Assembly: GCA_009767595.1 (NCBI GenBank)
Contig: VSDK01004576.1
Location: 21,178 to 85,177 of the forward strand
DNA: 64,000 bases
Source of the DNA: Symbiodinium kawagutii
Taxonomy: Eukaryota > Sar > Dinophyceae > Suessiales > Symbiodiniaceae
Direction of reading: 5' to 3'
Each line of letters opens with the position of its first letter. The first letter of the stretch is position 1. Positions 55,803 through 64,000 of the stretch are shown in pieces. The notes beneath the pieces were generated by a model. That model did not search any database. It saw only the letters and a program-made list of their open reading frames with translations, and was not told the origin of the DNA. A program made the position numbers and the translations under genes.

Positions 55803-57860
55803 TGTAACCTCGGAAGTATCTTCAATGGATCATGTAACCCAGGAAATATCTTCAATGTTCAATGGATCAAGTATCCCAGGAAGTATCTTCAATGGATCAT
55901 GTAACCCAGGAAGTATCTTCAATGGATAACGCAACCCAGAAAGTATCTCCAATGGATATTGTAACCCAGGAAGTATCTTCAATGGATCATGTAACCCGGG
56001 AAGTATCTCCAATGGATCACGAAACCCAGGAAGTATCTTCAATGTTCAATGGATCAAGTATCCCAGGAAGTATCGTCAATGGAACATGTAACCCAGGAAG
56101 TATCTCCAATGGATCATGTAACCCAGGAAATATCTTCAATGGATAATGCAACCCAGAAAGTATCTCCAATGGATCATGTAACCCGGGAAGTATCTCCAAT
56201 GGATCACGAAACCCAGGAAGTATCTTCAATGTTCAATGGATCAAGTATCCCAGGAAGTATCTTCAATGGATCATGTAACCCAGGAAGTATCTCCAATGGA
56301 TCATGTAACCCATGAAGTATCTTCGATGGATCATGTAACCCAAGAAGTATCTTCAATGGATCATGAAACCCAGGAAGTATCTTCAATGGATCATGTAACC
56401 CGGGAAGTATCTCCAATGGAACATGTAACCCAGGAAGTATCTCCAATGGATCATGTAACCCAGGAAATATCTTCAATGGATAATGCAACCCAGAAAGTAT
56501 CTCCAATGGATCATGTAACCCAGGAAGTATCTTCAATGGATAATGCAACCCAGAAAGTATCTCCAATGGATCATGTAACCCAGGAAGTATCTTCAATGGA
56601 TCATGTAACCCGGGAAGTATCTCCAATGGATCACGAAACCCAGGAAGTATCTTCAATGTTCAATGGATCAAGTATCCCAGGAAGTATCTTCAATGGATCA
56701 TGTAACCCAGGAAGTATCTCTAATGGATCATGTAACCAATGAAGTATCTTCGATGGATCATGTAACCCAAGAAGTATCTTCAATGGATCATGAAACCCAG
56801 GAAGTATTTCAATTTTCAATGGATCATGTATCCCAAGAAGTATCTTCAATGGATCATGAAACCCAGGAAGTATCTCCAATGGATCATGTAACCCAGGAAG
56901 TATCTTCGATGGATCATGTAATCCAGGAAGTATCTTCAATGGATCATGTAACCCAGAAAGCATCTCCAATGGATGATGTAACCCATGAAGTATCTTCGAT
57001 GGATCATGTAACCCAGGAAGTATCTTCAATGGATCATGTAACCCAGGAAGTATCTTCAATGGATCATGTAATCCAGGAAGTATCTTCAATGGATCATGTA
57101 ACCCAGGAAGTATCTTCAATGGATCACGAAACTCAGGAAGTATCTTAAATTTTCAATGCATCATGTAACCCAGGAAGTATCTTCAAGGGATCATGTAATC
57201 CAGGAAGTATCTTCAATGGATCATGTAACCCAGGAAGTATCTTCAATGGATCACGAAACCCAGGAAGTATCTTCAATGCATCATGTAACCCAGGAAGTAT
57301 CTTCGATGGATCATGTAACCCAGGAAGTATCTTCGATGGATCATGTAACCCAGGAAGTATCTTTGACAGATCATGTAATCCAGGAAGTATCTTCAATGGA
57401 TCATGTAACTCAGGAAGTATCTTCGATGGATCATGTAACCCATGAAGTATCTTCGACAGATCATGTAATCCAGGAAGTATCTTCAATGGATCATGTAACC
57501 CAGGAAGTATCTTCAATGGATCATGTAACCCAGGAAGTATCTCCAATGGATGATGTAACCCAGGAAGTATCTTCAATTTTCAAAGCATCATGTAACCCAG
57601 GAAGTATCTTCAATGGATCATGTAATCCATGAAGTATCTTCGATGGATCATGTAACCCAGGAAGTATCTTTGACAGATCATGTAATCCAGGAAGTATCTT
57701 CAATGGATCATGTAACTCAGGAAGTATCTTCGATGGATCATGTAACCCATGAAGTATCTTCGACAGATCATGTAATCCAGGAAGTATCTTCAATGGATCA
57801 TGTAACCCAGGAAGTATCTTCAATGGATCGCGAAACCCAGGAAGTATATTCAATGACCAA
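55803..57860. repeat. 30-bp minisatellite, about 68 copies, with a 187-bp higher-order period on the left
   Basis: Unit contains GGAAGTATCTTCAATGGATC followed by ATGTAACCCA. In the left third a 7-bp insertion (GTTCAAT) recurs every 187 bp (55850, 56037, 56224), so similar ORFs recur with that offset. The + strand reads a 10-residue repeat around MDHVTQEVSS and the minus strand one around ILPGLHDPLK; being a multiple of 3, both are long open frames. No independent evidence of translation. Confidence 0.95.
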
Positions 57861-57905
57861 TGAATCCTTAAACCCCAAGATCTCAAGACGATTGAAGCCA
57901 TCAAG

Positions 57906-58028
57906 TCCAGTGGATGGAACCACCAGAGTGGAACCCACCCCGTGACCGGCCACGGCCACCCACGACAGGCCCCTTCGGCAACCCTGAGGGATGCAACGAT
58001 AACGGGCCACTGGGCTGCGAAGTCGTAG
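57906..58028 (+). CDS. Candidate terminal exon next to the minisatellite
   Basis: Open from about 57864, read from CCATCAAG; contains GTHPVTGHGHPRQAPSATLR and ends in TAG. The minus strand is open too. Upstream exon unknown. Confidence 0.35.
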   Translation, partial: SSGWNHQSGTHPVTGHGHPRQAPSATLRDATITGHWAAKS

Positions 58029-58065
58029 CGGGGGCAAGTGGCAAGTGGTGAGAGTCAAAATGGCT

Positions 58066-58192
58066 ATGAGTCAAGGCTTTAACCAACCAACGTTCATGGG
58101 GGATAAGTTCACCAACAATTTCATAGGCAAAACAATGGTTACTGATACTCGTAGGGGACCAGGGGTACAGGGTTTTGACCCACAGCCACCTG
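58066..58192. repeat. Family-2 inverted-repeat element
   Basis: ATGGCTATGAGTCAAG to TTTTGACCCACAGCCA, with the family core GGGGGATAAGTTCACCAACAA and ACCAGGGGTAC. A strongly diverged copy with similar ends is at about 59552-59680. Confidence 0.75.
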
Positions 58193-58667
58193 GTTATCAT
58201 GCAGTGATCACAATAATTGCCACTACTGAAGAAGCTGGTTAACCACTAACTACCTGTTAATTGTGTCAAGCTTGTTCATGATTCAAGCGTCACACCTCAA
58301 AAAGGATTCAGTAGGATGGTCGACTATAATTCATCATAATCATAGTCAAACATGATAAGGATTTATGAGGATGGTCAGCGATACTGCTCGCCCCAGATGT
58401 AGGATGAAACCAAGAGTGGATTTGTTTTGGCCTTTCGGATGAGTTGGGACCAAGATGTATATTGTATATTCATGTATAGTCACCCCAAAATAGATAGAAA
58501 ACTGAAATCCTTCATAAATAGTGGCAAAATCCATTTCTATCTATTTGGGGGCCACTATATGCATAAATGTCTTCAAATGTCTCGAGACATCAATCAATAC
58601 ATGTCTATCTGTATAAGAATGGCATGAAATGATCAGTGATCTATATCTTATAGCTGTAAATACAATA

Positions 58668-58767
58668 CTGGTTGGTGGTTTCAAACATTTGCTATTTTCC
58701 CTATTATTTACCAATGATTGATTGGTTCACTAATATTTTCTATGGGCCTGGTTCAACCACCAACCAG
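58668..58767. repeat. Family-3 element with perfect 8-bp target duplication
   Basis: CTGGTTGGTGGTTTCAAAC to GGTTCAACCACCAACCAG, 100 bp, flanked by ATACAATA at 58660-58667 and 58768-58775. Its terminal CAG directly precedes an open exon. An 8-bp duplication fits hAT-like and several other cut-and-paste groups. Confidence 0.85.
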
Positions 58768-58968
58768 ATACAATATGAATCTTCCCATGCAGATGCAGAT
58801 GAATCCAATGTCGTTGCGTTGCCGTACCGCAGCTCCAACGTCAGGACGGTGGTTTACGATTCTGGGACCCGAGTGTTGCTGATGTTCGAGGCATCGGCTA
58901 GCGCGCTTGCCACGCGCTTGCGCCCTGTGGTTCACAGGGCGCAAGCGCTGTTGGGGATGGTTGCATGA
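58768..58968 (+). CDS. Terminal exon beginning at a family-3 element
   Basis: Open from the first base after the element's CAG for 66 codons to TGA. Contains ESNVVALPYRSSNVRTVVYD and GTRVLLMFEASASALATRL. The last third encodes a perfect 16-bp hairpin (58914-58948). The upstream exon is not identified. Function unknown. Confidence 0.45.
   Translation: MQYESSHADADESNVVALPYRSSNVRTVVYDSGTRVLLMFEASASALATRLRPVVHRAQALLGMVA
58914..58948. repeat. Perfect 16-bp GC-rich hairpin near a stop codon
   Basis: GCGCTTGCGCCCTGTG pairs with CACAGGGCGCAAGCGC around a GTT loop, 17 bases before the TGA. Confidence 0.9.
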
Positions 58969-58969
58969 T

Positions 58970-60337
58970 GATTCAACAATGGTTGAGCCATGGTTGACAA
59001 TGCTGACTGATGGTGAGTCATCAATAGATACAAATCATGCTGGTATATGATGGTTAATTATGGTTGTATATATGATGGCGATATGATGGTTGATTAATTT
59101 ATTTTGATGATGGCAAATGATGTTGCTGCACACATTGTGGAGATGAATTATGTCTACGTTGAAGGTTGACAACGTTTCATTGTGATTGCTGATGGCCAAT
59201 GATGATACTACATTGATGGTTACTGATGATGTTCGTTGATGATGGTGAATGATGACAATAGTTTGATGGTTGCCGAGGATTTTTCATTTAAGCTGTGTGG
59301 TGATAATGTAATAATGGTTAGTGATGATCAGTGTCTGTTGTTGAAGGTGACTGATACTTGACTACAAATATTGATAGTCAACTGTATGTTTGATGGTAAT
59401 CGATTGCTACTGTAATGGTAGTTGAGGATGACTGTACATTGACAATTCATGACAAATAATGTTGATGATGTTGGCGATGGATGATGAAAGCTGATGAATC
59501 ATGAATCAGTATTGGTATTGTTGTTTGATGCATATTAGCATACAGACGTACACGTGGCTGTGAGTCATTGCCAATATCCCCACAAAATGGTTGCTTATTC
59601 ACGTCGCGACAGTTGGACGAACAGTTTGGTATGGGATTATTTCAGAGTCAGGAGTATAGGGGCCGTGACCCACAGCCATATATATTGATGGTGAATGACT
59701 TCTTCATGGTTTTGATGAGTACAGGTCAATGATTCTCATTGAAGCGATTCCCCACAATACACATGAACGGTGATGATCATCACGACGAATTAAATTGGTT
59801 GGCGGAAATAAAGGCAACATCCAACGCTTTAGAAACCAGACACTCCATGTATACGGTATGCTTACCAACATATACTGCTATAAAGTAACCCAAATGTAGG
59901 CAGACAATACATGGACTTGGGGTACTCTGCACCAAGGGCCCCGGTGAATCCGTAGCCCTCATCCTCAAAACTGGAAAAACCTGTCGAGATCATGGTAGTC
60001 GTTCAGCACTTGATCATGACTCAAGCATCATGGTGGATATCTTTAGGCATTGTGCAGCAAAATCATGGTCATGGTGTTGTGGTTAGTATAGATTGGTTTA
60101 AATCATGGCTATGGTTGATCAAGCTGAGTGTATGGTGGCGCTAAACCTGGCCATTCTGGTGGTAAATATGGTATCAAAAAGCAGCATCGAAAGTGTCACG
60201 TTTGAGCTCGGTTTACCTACAAAACTGGAATAGTTTATAGGTAAATGGAGGGAGATATCCCAGCACTGTGGAGCATTTGGGTATTGATTGAAGTCGATGT
60301 AAGATCCACAAGCATATTGTTGAGTTCCCATATTCAG
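58970..60337. other. Low-complexity and non-coding stretch
   Basis: 58970-59500 is dominated by TGATGGTTGATGATG-like words; a diverged family-2 element lies at about 59552-59680, and an ACTCCATGTATAC foldback like that at 7450-7540 near 59850-59925. No gene is seen. Confidence 0.5.
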
Positions 60338-60454
60338 GGACAAAAACGAGGCGGATTGACCTTGCATTGTCACATGATGCCATCCAACCATGTCGCGAAA
60401 ACAGCCGGAGAGCAGGGAATTTTTCGACACCTCATGCAGTATCACTGCATATAA
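60338..60454 (+). CDS. Candidate terminal exon
   Basis: Follows CATATTCAG and contains HMMPSNHVAKTAGEQGIFRH before TAA. The minus strand is open across it (60119-60490) without splice-like borders. Function unknown. Confidence 0.3.
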   Translation, partial: GQKRGGLTLHCHMMPSNHVAKTAGEQGIFRHLMQYHCI

Positions 60455-60546
60455 ACATGTGAACATGCTCATACACTCACAGGCATACATATGGAGCTCT
60501 GGATATCTACTCGAATGACCCTGCTAAAATCTATTGATTTTTGAAG

Positions 60547-61053
60547 GGTTGATTTCCATGGTTCACCCTGGGTTCCTCTCCAACCGTTTGATGTCACTTG
60601 CACCGCCCCTTTTGGGTCCCAGTTTTCCTATGGAAAACAACGGAAGGGCGCCCGTGCAACTCTGAGTGCTCCGCTAGCGCAGGATTTGACCTACTTTGCC
60701 ATCAACGAAACGGCACATCGTGTGCTGCCATGGTCTTCGGCCCCTCGGTCCCAGGGTGTGGTTGCAAGGGGTGAACACTGGGAAACCATGCTGGCCCCTG
60801 AGCGGTGTGGTTGGTTGGTGAGAACAGGGAAGTGGTGTGCTGGGTGTGGTTGCGATGGGTTGGGTAACCATGCTGGATGAAGCTGCTTGGATGATTGGTT
60901 CAAACATGCTTGCTGGATGGTAAGCTGAGTAAACAATAGCTGGAGCTGTCAGGTTACCATGCTTACTGCTAAGATGATCCAAACTGGGTATGCGCTTGTC
61001 GACATGAGCTTGACCTCGAGCAAAAGCGAAGGAAGTTAGACGCAGATGGATAA
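60547..61053 (+). CDS. Last two exons of an unidentified gene
   Basis: Exon 60547-60809 follows TTTTGAAG, is open throughout, and contains VPLQPFDVTCTAPFGSQFSY and YFAINETAHRVLPWSSAPRS. Exon 60974-61053 follows ACTGCTAAG, is phase-compatible (1), contains NWVCACRHELDLEQKRRKLD and ends in TAA. Internal copies of GGTTGCAAGGGG and ACCATGCTGG suggest small duplications around the donor. The overlapping minus ORF 60674-61168 (164 codons) is treated as a shadow. No family is recognised. Confidence 0.45.
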
Positions 61054-61545
61054 GATTGCCCTCAGGAACTGGAACCCATATAATATAGCATTGAATATTC
61101 CCGGTATGGCGAGAAACAAAGTTGGAACCTACGGTACCGAGCGGAAATCGTGTGATTTTGCTTTTCACCTAGTCGAAATCGTGCCATATCATGTCCCAAT
61201 TCTCTTCAGCAAGGCATGCTGATATGCCTATGGTGTTAGTTTCCATTTGTTTGTCCATCATGATTGGCTTGAACATTGGTTCGTTGTTTGAAACATTTGA
61301 TACTTTCCATTCTTTTGAGGGATTATGCAACTTGATGAAATAAGCCGCTTGTCAACCAGCAGAGTTGAGTGGTGTCAACCCTTTGCGCCGAGGAAACTAT
61401 CCAGAGAGAGGCCTCCAAGTCTCTTGATCTAAAATCCTGGGCGGGCAACAGAGGACAACCAGAGCTTACAGCATTTGGGAGGGTCAGTCTGCACATGGCA
61501 CAGCATGCATAATTACACATGGATTGGATGCACTGCATCTTGCAG

Positions 61546-61727
61546 AAACAACCCCAGGAAATCAGATGTCAAGTTTGCGTGGTCGAGGCTCTGCACCTGA
61601 AAACATAACTTTGAGATTGCACCTCCACCGACCGTTGTGCAAGTCCTACCTGAAGCTATGGCTCGCTAGCTGCCAGCGAGCACTTGACATGAATCCAGCG
61701 AGCCGGAAAACCCTGGCTTGGTGTTGA
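61546..61727 (+). CDS. Candidate terminal exon, basic
   Basis: Follows ATCTTGCAG and is open to TGA; contains APENITLRLHLHRPLCKSYL and KLWLASCQRALDMNPASR. Other frames close early. Upstream exon unknown. Confidence 0.45.
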
Positions 61728-62282
61728 AAGCTTTCTAGACATCCACTTTGCATGTCGGAAGTTCCAACAAACACGTGCAGTTGAGACAGGATCCTTAGGC
61801 ATTGGCTCCTTACTGCGATTGCTCATGCCTGCTCACACGTGCATGTCTATCCAACATGTCTACTTCTTTTTACATCCACGTACGGTCATTCACAATTTTC
61901 GTATTGGACAGTTCTTCTCTTCCGCTTCATCGATTCGTCGCATCTCATTGTCAACAATTCGTCAGTGAAGGCCGAGTTAACATGCACCTTCGATTCCAAC
62001 AACGTTTTGTAATCCAGGATCATCATGAGAGATTCATATTATTGATCAACCAGATTTTAATCCATAATCCCATCAATACTGATCCATCCAGCTCTCAACA
62101 AACCAGGATTTGTTGCTCCCATCAATAATGAACCCAACTTTCAAACACACCAGATCAACCAGCCATACTATGGGATTATCATGGGAGATCCACCTTCACA
62201 AACCAGATTTCAATCATTTTTAATCCATCAACGATGATCCTTTCATAAATAAACCACATATGTTTAGCAAGTGAATCACTAG
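61728..62282. other. Non-coding stretch
   Basis: An open + frame exists at 61802-62128 (TTG start, 108 codons), but it is AT-rich and has no splice-like border or coding character. Repeated AACCAGATTT words at 62040-62210. Confidence 0.4.
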
Positions 62283-62553
62283 CCACCTCTGGTGATGTCA
62301 ACCCTGACCTGTGCCCTGACGCCATGTAGCGCCCTGGTGGCTAAGGTACCTACAGATGGTGCAAGAGACCTCGATCTACAAACAGTTCAAGGAAGCCATG
62401 GAGGTTCATCCCAAGGGGCATCAGCACATGGGGGCGCGGCTTGGTGCAGCGGGCGCAGCTGAGCTCACCATGGCTCTCCAAGTTATTTTGTGCTACTTAA
62501 ATCGGGATTCCGGGGCTAGTTCAGCTAGAGGCTTCAGCTCACCATGGTTGTAA
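62283..62553 (+). CDS. Coding island open in two frames
   Basis: Reading A, from after CACTAG at 62283 to TGA 62460, contains STLTCALTPCSALVAKVPTD. Reading B, from ATG 62356 (after CCTACAG) to TAA 62551, contains YKQFKEAMEVHPKGHQHMGA and AAELTMALQVILCYL. Both look protein-like and overlap for about 100 bases. I cannot decide between them. Function unknown. Confidence 0.4.
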
Positions 62554-63235
62554 CAGGCACTGCACATGCAGTAGCTGGTGAGCTGATGAGCTTGTCGATG
62601 GGTGCCGCATGAACCCAATTGCTTGTTTTTGTTTGACCAACAATGTATTAAATTGTTGCTAATTTGTTACATAGCTTAGCAGCTTGGTTTCATGTGCGTA
62701 TAGCTTGACACTGTTCCCTTTGATGGTTCATTTGTGATGCGTTGGTTAAACACTCAAACTCCAATCAGGTCTCTACATGTTTATACAGAGTTCAACTATT
62801 TTTGCTATACGATACTACGAGTCTTGGCTACCGGTCAGAACCTTGTAGTCCGGATAACATCCCATCAATGATTGATTTTTGTTTTTATTGGTGTCCTGAT
62901 GCAGCTTGCCATGGAAATGACAATGGTATCATGGTAATATCAAGGTTGAACCAATTATATCCAGGTGGTAAAGACTATGTGGGTGTTTCTCAAAATGGGG
63001 GAACCACAACAAACAATTGGTCTACCAGAAATGATGAATCCAAGAAATATCATAACTGAGGGTACATCAGGTACATCATACATCGATCTATCAAAAGAAA
63101 CCACCATATGATGGGTGTTTCTCAAAACAGGGGACCTCCCAAATCATCCACTGTTAATCATTTATAGTAATATACCAACCATAACTTTGGGGTGTTCCCA
63201 TGGCTTGAGAACCCCCCATGGCTTGATGCTTACAG

Positions 63236-63771
63236 GACCCCCCACGCAGCTCGGGTTGGTCATGGACACCGCCCCTGTGGCGAAACGCCGCTGGTTTGCC
63301 AGGTGGCCAGCAATGTTCGGTCGGAGGTCGTCAACAGTATCGAGGTCAGCGGCGGCACACAGGTTGGGGTGGAAATGACCCACAATACAATCTCATCATG
63401 ATAGTTATAATATGGTGGTCATTTCCATCCCATTGGAACAGTTATATTGATTTTTCCAATTTCATTTTGGAGGTTAGAACATGTTAGAACCAACAAGAAC
63501 TAAGGGATCATAACCTGACTGATGGTGAAAACATCTATCATCATTTGGCCAATCTATCCGTTTATCTATGCATCTACATTTGTTTATTCTGAAAACAACA
63601 ATATTTTGAAGAGTTGGCTACAGCCACAAACTTAGGATTAGATAGATAGATTTTGATCCACCCCCGATGGGTTACGGATCTCAGGTGCCACTGCTGGACG
63701 AATGGAAAGAGAAAGCCAGCGAGGCCGTGCTGGGCAACGCGCCTGGGGATGTAGCGGTCTTCACACCATGA
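63236..63771 (+). CDS. Last two exons of an unidentified gene
   Basis: Exon 63236-63362 follows GCTTACAG, just beyond a family-1 element (63115-63215), contains VCQVASNVRSEVVNSIEVSG and ends CAG/GTTGGG. Exon 63685-63771 follows GATCTCAG, is phase-compatible (0), contains VPLLDEWKEKASEAVLGNAP and ends in TGA. The first island is open in all three + frames; the choice rests on the phase of the second. No family is recognised. Confidence 0.45.
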
Positions 63772-64000
63772 AGCTGTTTCTTAACCATGATCCAAGCGGT
63801 GCATTAAGCCATGGGAACAAATCAAGCCGTTGAAATGATCTTCAAACGGTGATTTGCCCATGGTCCAAACGATGGTTTCTGATTCAACGGTACAAGCCAT
63901 GGTAGTGTTCACGGTTACGATTACTTGAGTAGCATGCTGAACGTTGTTTGACATCGCCTGGACCCTCACCCCAACTCTTTGATGTGGTGTTTTGTGACAA

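Noticed and set aside
55803-57860. CRISPR-like array
   Set aside because: The repeats are head-to-tail with no unique spacers; it is a minisatellite in eukaryotic DNA. The same applies to 43157-44150 and 31750-32067.
60674-61168. 164-codon minus-strand ORF
   Set aside because: It lies opposite two phase-consistent + strand exons and has no recognised motif; treated as a shadow.

Overview
The window looks like nuclear DNA of a dinoflagellate, probably of the Symbiodiniaceae or a related group; this is an inference. It has no operons, ribosome-binding sites or other prokaryotic layout. Most of it is AT-rich, full of short palindromic repeats, and carries small GC-rich islands that read as short exons bounded by AG and GT. 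Nearly all exon islands read best on the + strand, as expected from the one-directional gene arrays known in dinoflagellates. Only one long host gene is uninterrupted: an intronless BTB-BACK/beta-propeller gene at 12768-14519.

Bases 1 to about 7200 are a separate compartment. They are saturated with the pentamer CTNAG, in coding and non-coding DNA and in every codon phase. This block holds the 3' part of an intron-containing gene (to 1284), a 37-bp and a 266-bp tandem array, and three overlapping long ORFs (2716-7020). Read by motif, ORF1 has a PCNA-binding PIP-box-like peptide, a CENP-B/Tc5-like helix-turn-helix and the first acidic residue of a pogo-like DDD transposase. ORF2, in another frame, has the second and third acidic residues. 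ORF3 has a C48 (Ulp1/SENP-like) cysteine peptidase and a CxxC-CxxC tail. I interpret it as a large pogo-type mobile element whose left end lies outside the window.

From 7.4 to 64 kb there is a chain of fragmentary multi-exon genes without recognisable families. Models are given where the splice phases of successive exons agree; peptides and ends are provisional, because short exons are often open in two frames. Better-supported chains are at 11404-12810, 36992-37789, 41979-42420, 45024-45285, 48597-49187, 50024-52014, 60547-61053 and 63236-63771.

The spaces between exons are built from at least four families of about 70-200 bp inverted-repeat (MITE-like) elements. Two family-3 copies are flanked by perfect 8-bp direct repeats and one family-1 copy by a 9 to 13-bp direct repeat, as expected of target-site duplications. 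Several copies sit exactly where an intron must be, and their inverted-repeat ends supply the GT donor or AG acceptor. This is introner-like behaviour, clearest at 48687-49136 and 45072-45141. Two large minisatellites (43157-44150, 62-bp unit; 55803-57860, 30-bp unit with a 187-bp higher-order period), smaller tandem repeats and several long perfect hairpins complete the window.
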